DNA from: Janthinobacterium aquaticum | GTDB taxonomy: Bacteria > Pseudomonadota > Gammaproteobacteria > Burkholderiales > Burkholderiaceae_D | DNA: 64,000 nt | NCBI RefSeq assembly: GCF_009208565.1 | Contig: NZ_WFLK01000003.1 | Location: forward strand, 310,001-374,000 | Direction of reading: 5' to 3' | Part shown: positions 18,872 through 28,169 of the stretch, in pieces | Numbering within the stretch: position 1 is the first letter of the stretch | Layout: every line of letters starts with the position of its first letter | Translations under genes and position numbers: made by a program | The notes under the pieces: generated by a model | Told to the model about the DNA's origin: nothing | Database searches by the model: none | What the model saw: only the letters and a program-made list of their open reading frames with translations

Positions 18872-20158
18872 ATGACCAGCAAGCACGCACTGCCTTCCTA
18901 CCTCAATCCAGAAGACCTCGGCCCATGGGGCGTCTACCTCGAACAGATCGACCGCGTCACGCCCCATCTGGGCAGCCTGTCGCGCTGGGTCGAAACGCTC
19001 AAGCGTCCGAAGCGTATCCTGACCGTGGACGTACCGATCGAGCGCGATGACGGCTCGATTGCCCACTACGAAGGCTACCGCGTGCAGCACAATATGTCGC
19101 GCGGCCCCGGCAAGGGCGGCGTGCGCTTCCACCAGGACGTGACGCTGTCGGAAGTGATGGCACTGTCGGCCTGGATGACGGTCAAGAATGCAGCCGTCAA
19201 CGTGCCCTACGGCGGCGCCAAAGGCGGTATCCGCGTCGATCCAAAGACCCTGTCGCGCCATGAGCTGCAGCGCCTGACGCGCCGCTACACCAGCGAAATC
19301 AGCATGATCATCGGCCCGAACAAGGACATTCCTGCACCGGACGTCAACACCAATGAACAGGTGATGGCCTGGATGATGGACAGCTACTCCATGCTCAACG
19401 GCAATATGTCGACCGGCGTGGTGACCGGCAAGCCGATCTCGCTCGGCGGCAGCCTGGGCCGCCGCGACGCCACCGGCCGCGGCGTATTCGTGGTCGGCTG
19501 CGACGCTGCTGCCAAGGTCGGCATGCAACTCGAAGGCGCCAAGGTCATCGTGCAAGGTTTCGGCAACGTCGGCGGCGTGGCAGCACGCATGTTTGCCGAA
19601 GCCGGCTCGAAGATCGTGGCGGTGCAGGACCACAAGACCACCGTGGTGCACTCGGGCGGCCTGAACATTCCGCAATTGCTGGCACACGTGGCCGAAGTGG
19701 GCAGCGTCGAAGGTTTCCCCGGCGCCGAGGCATTCGTGCCGCGCGACGACTTCTGGGGCATCGACTGCGATATCCTGATCCCGGCCGCACTGGAACAGCA
19801 GATCACCGCCGAGCGCGCCCACGTCATCAAGGCAAAAATCATCCTGGAAGGCGCCAACGGCCCGACCATGCCGGCTGCCGACGATATCCTGACCGACAAG
19901 GGTGTGCTGATCGTGCCGGACGTACTGGCCAACGCCGGCGGCGTGACCGTCAGCTACTTCGAATGGTCGCAGAACTTCTCGAGCTTCTTCTGGACCGAAG
20001 AAGAGATCAACAGCCGCCTGACGCGCATCATGCGCGAAGCGTTCGACGCTGTGTGGCAGGTGTCGCAGGAGAAGAAAGTATCGATGCGTACCGCTACGTT
20101 TATCCTGGCGTGCACGCGCGTGTTGCAGGCGCGTGAAGTGCGTGGTTTGTACCCATAA
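18872..20158 (+). CDS. gdhA: Glutamate dehydrogenase (Glu/Leu/Phe/Val dehydrogenase family)
   Basis: A 428-residue enzyme interconverting glutamate with 2-oxoglutarate and ammonia. [21 protein letters not shown] precedes PYGGAKGGI, which holds the catalytic Lys, and the NAD(P)-binding fold has [22 protein letters not shown] gives the substrate-site Asp. The length and DIPAPD pattern fit the short hexameric class. The ATG at 18872 follows CAGGAGC, 6-8 bases upstream. It may link the 2-oxoglutarate made by the sugar-acid pathway to nitrogen metabolism, but it is also a core gene. Confidence 0.95.
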   Translation: MTSKHALPSYLNPEDLGPWGVYLEQIDRVTPHLGSLSRWVETLKRPKRILTVDVPIERDDGSIAHYEGYRVQHNMSRGPGKGGVRFHQDVTLSEVMALSAWMTVKNAAVNVPYGGAKGGIRVDPKTLSRHELQRLTRRYTSEISMIIGPNKDIPAPDVNTNEQVMAWMMDSYSMLNGNMSTGVVTGKPISLGGSLGRRDATGRGVFVVGCDAAAKVGMQLEGAKVIVQGFGNVGGVAARMFAEAGSKIVAVQDHKTTVVHSGGLNIPQLLAHVAEVGSVEGFPGAEAFVPRDDFWGIDCDILIPAALEQQITAERAHVIKAKIILEGANGPTMPAADDILTDKGVLIVPDVLANAGGVTVSYFEWSQNFSSFFWTEEEINSRLTRIMREAFDAVWQVSQEKKVSMRTATFILACTRVLQAREVRGLYP

Positions 20159-20178
20159 TCCTGGCTTGCAAGACCATG

Positions 20179-20218
20179 AAAAAACCCCGCTGTACAGCAA
20201 TGTGCAGCGGGGTTTTTT
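20179..20218. terminator. Bidirectional Rho-independent terminator between gdhA and galE
   Basis: AAAAAACCCCGCTG (20179-20192) pairs with CAGCGGGGTTTTTT (20205-20218). A-run and T-run flank the stem on both strands, so it can stop the convergent gdhA and galE transcripts. Confidence 0.93.
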
Positions 20219-20247
20219 ATGTTCGGGCCAGCTCAGTCAGGTCGCAG

Positions 20248-21267
20248 TCAGGTCGCATAACCCTGCGGATTCTGGTGCTGCCAGCGCCAGTGGTCCAGGC
20301 ACATGTCGTCGATATTCTTCTGCGCCGTCCAGCCCAGCAGCTCGCGCGCCAGGTCGGCCGAGGCGTAGCAGCTGGCGATATCGCCGGGACGGCGTGGCAC
20401 GATCTGGTACGGCACCTGACGGCCGCTGGCCGCCTCGAAGGCACGCACGGTGTCGAGCACGCTATAGCCGTGGCCGGTACCGAGATTGACCGTAAAGCCG
20501 CCGTCGGTGGAGAACAGGCGGTTCAGGGCCGCCACGTGGCCGAGCGCCAGGTCGACGACATGGATGTAGTCGCGCACGCCGGTACCGTCAGGGGTCGGAT
20601 AATCATTGCCGAACACCGCCAGCTTGTCGCGCCGCCCGACCGCCACCTGCGCGATAAACGGCATCAGGTTGTTTGGAATGCCTGCCGGGTCTTCGCCGAT
20701 CAGGCCGCTGGCATGCGCGCCCACCGGATTGAAGTAGCGCAGTACGCCCACCTGCCATTGCGGATCAGAATGCACGAGGTCGCCCAATATCTGCTCGACC
20801 ATCAGTTTTGAACGGCCATAGGGGTTGGTGACCGACAGGCGCGAATCCTCGACGATAGGCAGGGCTTCAGGATCGCCATATACGGTGGCGGACGAACTGA
20901 AGACAAACTTCTTCACCTGGGCGGCCGCAAGCACTTCCAGCAGCGCCACGGTGCCAGCGACGTTGTTGTCCATATACAGCAAGGGCTTGACCACCGATTC
21001 GCCGACGGCCTTGAGACCGGCGAAATGAATCACGGCGTCGATCGCGTGCGCATTGAGAATCGCCGCGACGGCGGCGCGGTCACGCACATCGGCTTCGTAA
21101 AACGGCACGCTTGTGCCAGTGATGTGCTCGACGCGCGCCATGGCTGTACGCGCGCTATTGCACAAATTGTCGAGGGCGATCACCTCATAGCCAGCGTCCA
21201 GCAACTCGACACAGGTATGCGAACCAATAAAGCCGGAGGCGCCGGTTACAAGGATTTTCCTGGCCAT
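20248..21267 (-). CDS. galE: UDP-glucose 4-epimerase
   Basis: A 339-residue short-chain dehydrogenase/reductase of the extended type. It interconverts UDP-glucose and UDP-galactose for envelope polysaccharides. The NAD fold opens with GASGFIGSH (9-17); FSSSATVYG gives the catalytic Ser region, and NPYGRSK holds the Tyr/Lys pair. GDNPYGRSK-type surroundings and VRDYIHVVDLA are typical of GalE. Standard length. It lies alone on the minus strand between gdhA and trmB. Confidence 0.95.
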   Translation of the reverse strand: MARKILVTGASGFIGSHTCVELLDAGYEVIALDNLCNSARTAMARVEHITGTSVPFYEADVRDRAAVAAILNAHAIDAVIHFAGLKAVGESVVKPLLYMDNNVAGTVALLEVLAAAQVKKFVFSSSATVYGDPEALPIVEDSRLSVTNPYGRSKLMVEQILGDLVHSDPQWQVGVLRYFNPVGAHASGLIGEDPAGIPNNLMPFIAQVAVGRRDKLAVFGNDYPTPDGTGVRDYIHVVDLALGHVAALNRLFSTDGGFTVNLGTGHGYSVLDTVRAFEAASGRQVPYQIVPRRPGDIASCYASADLARELLGWTAQKNIDDMCLDHWRWQHQNPQGYAT

Positions 21268-21344
21268 GATGTCAACCGATACAAAAAAGTCAAGCTTAGT
21301 CCAATTCGGCCGGCTTGGCTAGACAGCACACAGGAAGGCGATCT

Positions 21345-22064
21345 TTATTTTTTGATAAAGACCAGATCCCAGACGCCATGCCCGAGCTTGATGCCGCGGT
21401 TCTCGAACTTGGTCAAGGGACGGTAAGCCGGTTGCGGTGCGTACCCTTGCGCGCTGTTCTGCAGTTGTGGCTCCGCACCCAGCACTTCGAGCATCTGCAC
21501 CGCGTAATCTTCCCAGTCGGTAGCGCAGTGCAGGTAGCCGCCCGGCGCCAGGCGCTCGCTCAGTTGCCTGACGAATGGCGACTGGATCAGCCGACGCTTG
21601 TTGTGGCGCGCCTTGTGCCACGGATCAGGGAAGAACACATGAATGCCTGCCAGCGAGCCGGCAGGAATCATATTGGCCAATACTTCCACTGCGTCATGCT
21701 GCAGCAGGCGCAAGTTGCTCAAACCTTCTTCGCCGATCAGCTTGAGCAAGCTGCCCACGCCCGGCGTATGGACTTCGATACCGATAAAATCCTTCTCCGG
21801 CATCGCCTTGGCGATATGCGCGGTGGTGGCGCCCATGCCAAAGCCGATTTCCAGGATCACCGGTGCCTTGCGGCCGAAGGTCTGCTCGAAATCGAGCGCC
21901 TGCTTGGCATATGGCAGCACAAACTGCGGCCCCAGCGTTTCGAGCGCGCGCGCCTGCGCGATGGACAGGCGTCCCGCGCGGGTGACAAAACTGCGGATGC
22001 GGTGTTCGGTCGGATCGTACATCATTGGCCGCACCGGGCCGTTTGCTGGGGTATCAGAAGACAT
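21345..22064 (-). CDS. trmB: tRNA (guanine-N7-)-methyltransferase
   Basis: A 239-residue SAM-dependent enzyme that makes m7G46 in t[17 protein letters not shown] is the SAM-binding loop, [15 protein letters not shown] follows, and the diagnostic [14 protein letters not shown] motif supplies catalytic Asp and tRNA-binding basic residues. TKFENRG near the C terminus is also typical. The ATG at 22064 gives the family length; the frame stays open to 22094. It lies just downstream of tRNA-Gly on the same strand. Confidence 0.95.
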   Translation of the reverse strand: MSSDTPANGPVRPMMYDPTEHRIRSFVTRAGRLSIAQARALETLGPQFVLPYAKQALDFEQTFGRKAPVILEIGFGMGATTAHIAKAMPEKDFIGIEVHTPGVGSLLKLIGEEGLSNLRLLQHDAVEVLANMIPAGSLAGIHVFFPDPWHKARHNKRRLIQSPFVRQLSERLAPGGYLHCATDWEDYAVQMLEVLGAEPQLQNSAQGYAPQPAYRPLTKFENRGIKLGHGVWDLVFIKK

Positions 22065-22112
22065 GGGAATGAACAAGGTAGCGGCGCCGCGCAATGGCAG
22101 CTCCAGTCAAAG

Positions 22113-22186
22113 TGGAGCGGGTGAAGGGAATCGAACCCTCGTCGTAAGCTTGGGAAGCTTCTGCTCTACCATTGAGCTACACCCGC
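22113..22186 (-). tRNA. tRNA-Gly (anticodon CCC)
   Basis: Minus strand, 74 nt with encoded CCA. The acceptor stem GCGGGTG pairs with CACCCGC, the D arm is GCTC/GAGC, the anticodon loop is TTCCCAA with anticodon CCC, and the T arm is AGGGTTCGATTCCCT. It closely resembles E. coli tRNA-Gly(CCC). The outer pair of the anticodon stem (G27, A43) looks mismatched. Confidence 0.95.
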
Positions 22187-22468
22187 GAAGTGTGCATTCT
22201 ACGCGGGTTGAGAAGAAGTTGGCAAACACTGCGCAATGGTAGCCGGCGCAGCAAATGCTGCCAGTCAAAGTCGTGGCAATATTTGTCTATCTGTTGCAAC
22301 ATCGTAAGGAAAACGCCTGAAAATGCTTTAATATAGATACTGATTGCCTCTGAAATAGCAGTTTCCAAGGTGCGCGTACAGACGATCGGCTGGAATGTTG
22401 CTACAATCGCGTACTTAGTTTCATAATTTATAGCGTTTTACCCCTGTAACCCACCAAGGATATATTCC

Positions 22469-22738
22469 ATGAAAAAAATTCTGATCGCTTCGGCAATCCT
22501 GGCTTTCGCTTCGGCGCAGGCAATGGCTCAAACCACGGCACCAGCTGTACCAGCTAGCACCGCTCCAGCAGCTCCAGCAGCTGCTGGCGCAGCTGGTGGC
22601 GCAGCTGCCGGCGCTACCGTTGCCGGCCTGAGCACCAGCGCCCTGATCGCTATCGGCGCTGCCGTTGCTGTCGTAGCCGGCGCAGCAAGCTCGGATTCGA
22701 CCACCACCAGCCATCACGGCACCACCAGCCACCACTAA
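22469..22738 (+). CDS. Small secreted Ala/Thr-rich protein, GfcA/YjbE-like
   Basis: An 89-residue exported protein. The signal peptide is about 20 residues (AQAMA before QTT). The mature part is Pro/Ala-rich, then a glycine/alanine stretch with a hydrophobic segment LSTSALIAIGAAVAVVAGA, and ends in SDSTTTSHHGTTSHH. This build (short signal, low-complexity Ser/Thr/Ala, one hydrophobic stretch, Thr-rich tail) resembles YjbE/GfcA, the first genes of the yjbEFGH and gfcABCDE exopolysaccharide operons. A YjbH-domain gene lies nearby at 23449. ATG preceded by AAGGATAT. Family assignment is tentative. Confidence 0.6.
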   Translation: MKKILIASAILAFASAQAMAQTTAPAVPASTAPAAPAAAGAAGGAAAGATVAGLSTSALIAIGAAVAVVAGAASSDSTTTSHHGTTSHH

Positions 22739-22852
22739 TCGCTGGCTGCCCAGGCAGCGCGATGCAGGCCAGACATGCAGATTGATCCTCAATCTGTCAG
22801 TGATGGCCTGATGTGGGATGAGGTGAAATCATCACGATCTCAGCCTCAGCAA

Positions 22853-22890
22853 AAAGAGCCCTTTTCAAATGAAACGGGCTCTTTGTTTTT
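22853..22890 (+). terminator. Rho-independent terminator after the GfcA-like gene
   Basis: AAAGAGCCC (22853-22861) pairs with GGGCTCTTT (22876-22884) around a 14-base loop, followed by GTTTTT. The dgkA-type gene downstream must therefore have its own promoter. Confidence 0.88.
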
Positions 22891-23001
22891 CTTCAGCAAA
22901 TAATTCGATGCAGGCCCGAGCATCTTTCCAGGCACCTCATCACCTTTAAGCCAGACCTGCTTCATGCCTGTCATTCATTTAATCGTAGTGATCTTATTAT
23001 C

Positions 23002-23358
23002 ATGAAAAACCAGCCTTTCTACAAACGCCTGGTTTTTGCCTTGGATGGCATTGCTGCGGCACTGCGCCTGGAATCGAGCTTTCGCCTGCAATGCCTGGCC
23101 GCTCTTATCGTCATAATCATGCTGGCGTGCTTCAGGCCGCCCATGATCTGGTGGGCATTACTGCTGCTAAATTGCGGGATGGTGCTGGCAGCAGAGCTAT
23201 TCAATACAGCACTTGAGCACTTGATTGATCATGTGCATCCAACCGTGCACCCCAGCATTAAGATCGCCAAGGACTGCGCGGCCGGCGCAGTCCTGCTGCT
23301 CAGTGTGAGTGCAGTCATCGTGTTTATTGCTTTTCTGATTCAGTATTTTCAGATGTAA
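23002..23358 (+). CDS. dgkA: Diacylglycerol kinase family protein (DgkA type)
   Basis: A 118-residue inner-membrane lipid kinase with three transmembrane helices. The first helix region FALDGIAAALRLESSFRLQ and the catalytic block AAELFNTALEHLIDHV, followed by AKDCAAGAVLLL, match the DgkA signature E-x3-(N/S)-(T/S)-A-x-E and KD-x-A-A-x-A-V. E. coli DgkA (122 residues) phosphorylates diacylglycerol left over from membrane-derived oligosaccharide and LPS modification; related proteins phosphorylate undecaprenol. It is convergent with the YjbH-PAP2 gene, so a kinase and a phosphatase for lipid-like substrates sit side by side. Confidence 0.85.
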   Translation: MKNQPFYKRLVFALDGIAAALRLESSFRLQCLAALIVIIMLACFRPPMIWWALLLLNCGMVLAAELFNTALEHLIDHVHPTVHPSIKIAKDCAAGAVLLLSVSAVIVFIAFLIQYFQM

Positions 23359-23448
23359 ACATTAATTCATCATCATTACCCGGGACAGGCCACAGTCCAA
23401 GCCGGCCGGGGTTTCCCCCTGCAGAGCCGGCTTGTCACTGATTCAACC

Positions 23449-26400
23449 TTAATATTTGCTTTGCCAGGTCACGCTGATTTCTTTCGGTCCTGGATTGATC
23501 GACAGCCCCGACTTGCTCTGATCGCGCTGGGCCTGCCATAGCCAGCTACCCACGGCGTAACCGAGGATACCACCGGCAACGGTATCAGATACCCAATGCT
23601 TGCGACCAGCAACACGGCCTGCCGACCCAAGCGCTGCCACGCCATACAACCATGGCGCGTCGTACTCTTGAGCAAAAGGCGTCACGGCAGCAAAGGCGAT
23701 CGTTGAATGCCCTGAGGGGAACGATGCATCCGAACGCTTCTTGCCCTCACCCACAGTCGTCCACGGGCCACGATTCTCATCAGGACGGGCACGGCCAATC
23801 GCATATTTCCCGACCAATGCCAGCCCTGTAGCGGCAGCAACCGATTGCATGGAAATCAGGCCGATATTTTGCAAGCGTTCGTCGCCCAGAGCAAAGGCGG
23901 CCCCAGCGGCACCGACCAGAGCAAAAGGCATGACTTTGCCGACCTTATCCCAATTGCGCAACACGCTGGAATCCTGATGCTTTTTGACAAAACGGTCAAC
24001 CGGCTTGTCACTCAATGCCGATGCCACCACCACGCCACCGACCAGCGCCGTTGCCTTGACCCAGTCAGCCGGTTCAGGCAAAGCGGACGAAGATTGCTCC
24101 AGTCGCGCACGCATGGCAGGCCAGGGACTGACAAACGGCTGAACCGGAGGATTAACCGCTGGCAGAGTTTGCTCGTCTGGGCGTTCTGCAAAATTACCAA
24201 GACCATCGTAACTGGACATGTCGGCACGCGGGCGCTCCACCATGTCATACAGGTCACCAGGCGATGCCACCATCTGTCCGCCGTCACGCGTCCATGGAGA
24301 AATAGAAAAGCCTGCAACGGTCTGCGTATCCATCGGCAACATGGTGTTCAGTGGTACCGACAGGAAAACACCGCGATCCTGGTAGGGATCCGAAGGCTTG
24401 CCCGGAGTGGTGATGTCATTGGCGTTGGTGTGGGTATACCAGGCGCCAACTTCGATACCGGACTGGAAGCGACGTTTGACTTCTACCCGCACGCCGGAAT
24501 CCTTGGCCAGGAACCTGCCGGCGCGCGCCGTCACAGTGATGTCGTGCGGCAGACGATAATGCATCGAACCGATTGCGGTAACGGTTTTATAGTCGAGTGA
24601 GTCAAACAAGCCCTTGTAGCCGCGCTGCTGCAATGCATCGACTGCCAGGTCGGCAGCCCACCGGCTGTCTTTTGGTAAATACAATACCTGCCCGCCGACG
24701 CCGCGGAACATGTCCTCATACAAACCGGCAGACAAGCGGGTGTAAACGCGCTCGGCAGGATTATCGTATTTATTGAGCATGATACGGCTCAGCGAAAAGC
24801 GGCCTCCACGCATATATTTCGCTACATCGCTGCGCACATGCGGCAATTCACTGTTCGATGGCTGCGTGACGCCCGATACGGTTTCCAACAATTGCAGGCT
24901 GGCTGCGCCATTAAAATACCAGCCATCGCCAAGGCGCCGGTCATAATTGGCCAGCGCCGAGATCGAATAACGGAAAGCGCCGCTGGGATCGTTAAAGAAG
25001 AAGCCTACCTTGGGCGCAATCTTGAAACGATTGGCTTCCCGGTCCACCGATTTAACCTGTACCACGTCGCCATCGACACCAAGGCCTACGGCCATCTTGC
25101 CATCATTCTCAATGGCATTGGTGGCCTTGACCACTGCTGGAACGGGCATGGTGGCAGGCATGGCAGCAGCGCCTGCCGACGATGCAATCGCGGGCCCATT
25201 GGCCATGACCGGTGCCACGGAAGATGCGGCAGGTGAGGCAGATGGGTAAACAGAGGCCGGGCGGTCAAGAAATTCGTTCAACCATGCTTGCTGATTATCA
25301 CGGATGACATCGCCCCTCTCAGGGTAACGCACCAGCACGACGTCAAGAAAAGCCTTGCGATCAATCTTGCCGGCAAAATAATCCTTCAGTTTCGGCAGAT
25401 CGACAAACTCGTAGGTAGCAATCGGCTGGTCCAGCTTGGTGTATGTGATGCGGATATTGCTCACGCCCACAGGCGTAAATGCAATTGCAGTGCGTGCTGC
25501 ACGACCTACGGCGCGGCCCAGGTTGGAAATACGACTGTTGGTCAGGGTCAGTGCCAGCGTATTTCCTTCTTGTACGACACGAATGTTTTTATAGTCCTGC
25601 TTGACCAGGGCATTGACCAGGTCGGCGCCATAGCCAGCGTCGTTGTGCCACTGCTCCCTCGTTGGCAGCGGCGGTGGATTCTTGTCATCGACAAAATAAG
25701 CGGGCTCGAACAACTTGGGAATGAACTCGCGCTCGCCAAAGGGAATACTGACAGAAGCATTGATACTGAATTGGTCACGGCTGCGCGCGGCTTGCAGCGC
25801 AAGCCAGCCCCAGCGGTATTCCAGGCCCATGGACGGGCCTTTCCGGCGCCCTCCGGCACTGGTTTCGGCAGCGCGAAAATCGCGTACATAGTTAGTGGTG
25901 TCATACTCCGCCACCACCGACCAGCGCGGCAATGCCGCTGGACTCCAGCGCAAGCCGGCAAATGGGCCATCGGGGCGGTTGCGCGCATAACCCAAACTGG
26001 CCTCGATGTTCTTGGTCGCGCCAAATGTCTTGGTAGCAACCACATATTGCCCCTTGAATAATTCGGTACCAAACAAGTCGGTCGCACCGACTGCAACCGA
26101 CGGCAACCATGTAGTTTCTTGCCACAAGCGCAGTTTTGCATCAATCACCTTGTCCTTGTAACGGCCATAGCCGCTCCCATACTCACCAGGTACATTGGTA
26201 AAGCCAGGAATACCGGTAATCGACACATAGCGCCCGGTCATCTGCAAGAACGGCAATATATTCGATGTCACCCATAATTGGCCATAGGGACTATCGTAGC
26301 TGTAACCCACGCTGAAGGTGCCATCCGGCTCCACCACTGCGGAAGGCATATTGATATAACCTGATTGGCCGCCATGATTTGGCGTTGCCGCGATTGCGCC

Positions 26401-26466
26401 GTGCGCGCCCAGGATCAGGCATCCGCACCAGGTATATTTCACTGATTTTCTAAGTACGCTTAACAA
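23449..26466 (-). CDS. Fusion of YjbH/GfcD-type outer-membrane exopolysaccharide protein with a PAP2 phosphatase
   Basis: A 1005-residue exported protein. After a signal peptide ending GAIA, residues about 30-740 are the YjbH/GfcD domain (QSGYINMPSAVVEPDGTFSV, GPSMGLEYRWG, YRLPHDITVTARAGRFLAKD), thought to be an outer-membrane beta-structure used with exopolysaccharide systems. Residues about 795-1005 are a PAP2 phosphatase with all three motifs intact: K887-x6-R894-P895, PSGH with catalytic His920, and R951-x5-H957-x3-D961. E. coli YjbH is about 700 residues and lacks this part. The chain ends EISVTWQSKY, an outer-membrane-like last strand. Start is a TTG at 26466 with AAAAGG upstream; a GTG at 26442 is the alternative. 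Confidence 0.8.
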   Translation of the reverse strand: MLSVLRKSVKYTWCGCLILGAHGAIAATPNHGGQSGYINMPSAVVEPDGTFSVGYSYDSPYGQLWVTSNILPFLQMTGRYVSITGIPGFTNVPGEYGSGYGRYKDKVIDAKLRLWQETTWLPSVAVGATDLFGTELFKGQYVVATKTFGATKNIEASLGYARNRPDGPFAGLRWSPAALPRWSVVAEYDTTNYVRDFRAAETSAGGRRKGPSMGLEYRWGWLALQAARSRDQFSINASVSIPFGEREFIPKLFEPAYFVDDKNPPPLPTREQWHNDAGYGADLVNALVKQDYKNIRVVQEGNTLALTLTNSRISNLGRAVGRAARTAIAFTPVGVSNIRITYTKLDQPIATYEFVDLPKLKDYFAGKIDRKAFLDVVLVRYPERGDVIRDNQQAWLNEFLDRPASVYPSASPAASSVAPVMANGPAIASSAGAAAMPATMPVPAVVKATNAIENDGKMAVGLGVDGDVVQVKSVDREANRFKIAPKVGFFFNDPSGAFRYSISALANYDRRLGDGWYFNGAASLQLLETVSGVTQPSNSELPHVRSDVAKYMRGGRFSLSRIMLNKYDNPAERVYTRLSAGLYEDMFRGVGGQVLYLPKDSRWAADLAVDALQQRGYKGLFDSLDYKTVTAIGSMHYRLPHDITVTARAGRFLAKDSGVRVEVKRRFQSGIEVGAWYTHTNANDITTPGKPSDPYQDRGVFLSVPLNTMLPMDTQTVAGFSISPWTRDGGQMVASPGDLYDMVERPRADMSSYDGLGNFAERPDEQTLPAVNPPVQPFVSPWPAMRARLEQSSSALPEPADWVKATALVGGVVVASALSDKPVDRFVKKHQDSSVLRNWDKVGKVMPFALVGAAGAAFALGDERLQNIGLISMQSVAAATGLALVGKYAIGRARPDENRGPWTTVGEGKKRSDASFPSGHSTIAFAAVTPFAQEYDAPWLYGVAALGSAGRVAGRKHWVSDTVAGGILGYAVGSWLWQAQRDQSKSGLSINPGPKEISVTWQSKY

Positions 26467-26802
26467 ATCCGACTACCTTTTATCTATCCTGCATCGAAAA
26501 TTTCTGACAAGATACCCAGAGGTAAAAGCGGCTGAAGCAACTTGGAAGAAACAAAGAAAGGCCAACTGCAGGGGATGAATGCCCAACCTCAGTTCGCCGC
26601 TGACTATGCTTGAAACTTGACGTGAAGCCAGTGCGATCAGGTCATCAAGAATCTATGCCGCAAGATTTTAACACTGTTTTCTTGTATTAAAGATGTGACT
26701 TGTTTCGTGTTCAACACAATAGCCACCGCAACAACAGGTGTCGCCTGGCTTCATATCGCAAGTACGCTCCAGGACCTCAAAGACCATTTCAACGTTGAAT
26801 AA
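26467..26802. other. Noncoding gap between the YjbH-PAP2 gene and the Bcr/CflA gene
   Basis: This 336-bp stretch holds no open frame that looks coding. It is visibly more AT-rich than its surroundings, especially 26640-26720, and should carry the promoter of the YjbH-PAP2 gene; on the minus strand TTAAAAT near 26670 is a possible -10. I see no repeat, tRNA or terminator with a clear stem and T run. Confidence 0.5.
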
Positions 26803-28092
26803 TCACTGTCTACGAGTGACGACCGGTCCCAATAAGCGATGCCGGAAACGCCGAGAAACCAGCCACATGGCCAGCGCAAGACCCGTCAGCGCCAACTGTC
26901 CTGCCGCTAGCCACAATACCGAACCCGACAACATCGGCGAAATCACGCCAGCGACGATCGCACCGAGCAAGGTGCTGGCAAACGACTGGCAGGAGGCCAC
27001 CGTGCCGCGGATATGCGGGAACAGGTCGAGCGCCAGCAAGGTGGCGCCCGGGCCAACCAGCGACATGCCGAAGGTGTAGAAGAACAGCGGCAGCACGCTC
27101 CACGGCAGCATTGGGGGCAAGAACAGGTGGTACACCACGTTGACGCTGGCCGCGCACAGCAGGAAAGCAAAACCGATGGCGATCTGGCGTGCAAAGGTCA
27201 TCTTGCCGGCGATGCGGTTGGCGGCGGCGGCGCCCAGGAAAATGCCGCTGACGCAGGGGATGAACAGCCAGGCAAACTGCGATGGCCCCAGGCCCAGCTG
27301 TTTGGGCAGCATTTCAGGAGCGGCAGTAATAAACAGGAACAGGCCGCCGAAGTTCAGCGCCACGATGCCGGCCTTGATGTGAAATAGCGGCGAGCGCAGG
27401 ATTTCGCCATAGCTCCTGGCCAGAAAGCGCGGATTGAAAGGCTGGCGCTGGGCCAATGGCAGCGTTTCAGGCAGGCGCCAGTAGCAAAAGCCCAGCAGTA
27501 TCACGGTGTAAAACGCCAGGAACAGGAAGATCGAGCGCCAGTCGAACCAGATCACGATCCAGCCGCCCAGGATAGGGGCGACGGCCGGCGCGATCGAAAA
27601 AATCATGGTCACCAGCGACAGCAGCCGCGCCGCCGCCGCATCGGCATACAGGTCGCGGATAATGGCGCGGCTGATCACCACGCCGGCGCCGGCCGACACG
27701 CCCTGCAATATCCGGAAGAACCACAGATAATGGACGGTATGGGCCGAGGCGCAGCCGAGCGAACCGATGGCAAACATCAGCAGCGCCACCAGGATCACGT
27801 TGCGCCGCCCGAAGGCGTCCGAGATGGCGCCATGCCACAGCACCATGCCGGCAAAGGCCAGCATATAGAACGTCAGCGACTGCTGTACTTCCAGCGGCGA
27901 GGCCTGCAGCGAGCCCTGGATGGCGCCGAAAGCCGGCAGATAGGTATCGATCGACAACGGTCCCAGCATCGACAGGCCGGCCAGCATCAGCGCCAGCGCC
28001 CCGCGGCTCAGTGGCGCCATATGGCTTGGGGCGGGAGGTGGGACGGGTGTGACCGGGTCGGGCGGCAAATCTGCGGGGGGTGTGGGAAACAT
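26803..28092 (-). CDS. Bcr/CflA family multidrug efflux MFS transporter
   Basis: A drug:H+ antiporter with 12 membrane segments. The first helix has LSMLGPLSIDTYLPAF, the hallmark of the Bcr/CflA group (DTYLPA with the essential Asp), then GAISDAFGRRNVIL and RILQGVSAGAGVVISRAIIRDL, the antiporter motif C region. Typical members export bicyclomycin, chloramphenicol or sulfonamides. The ATG at 28092 gives 429 residues with a Pro-rich cytosolic N-tail; the frame stays open to 28149 and the ATG at 28020, closer to the first helix, is a further option. Confidence 0.9.
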   Translation of the reverse strand: MFPTPPADLPPDPVTPVPPPAPSHMAPLSRGALALMLAGLSMLGPLSIDTYLPAFGAIQGSLQASPLEVQQSLTFYMLAFAGMVLWHGAISDAFGRRNVILVALLMFAIGSLGCASAHTVHYLWFFRILQGVSAGAGVVISRAIIRDLYADAAAARLLSLVTMIFSIAPAVAPILGGWIVIWFDWRSIFLFLAFYTVILLGFCYWRLPETLPLAQRQPFNPRFLARSYGEILRSPLFHIKAGIVALNFGGLFLFITAAPEMLPKQLGLGPSQFAWLFIPCVSGIFLGAAAANRIAGKMTFARQIAIGFAFLLCAASVNVVYHLFLPPMLPWSVLPLFFYTFGMSLVGPGATLLALDLFPHIRGTVASCQSFASTLLGAIVAGVISPMLSGSVLWLAAGQLALTGLALAMWLVSRRFRHRLLGPVVTRRQ

Positions 28093-28169
28093 GGGAGTCC
28101 AGAATGGCGGCGCGAACCGATACCGGTTCGCGCGCGAGGGTAACTGCAAGTTTTTACTGCATGGTCATA

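Noticed and set aside
22177-22368. Open frame of 63 codons on the minus strand beside tRNA-Gly
   Set aside because: It overlaps the tRNA, has no ribosome site and no recognisable features.
23399-23442. AAGCCGGC...GCCGGCTT stem between dgkA and the YjbH-PAP2 gene
   Set aside because: The stem is good but no T run follows; it is too weak to call as an intrinsic terminator on its own.
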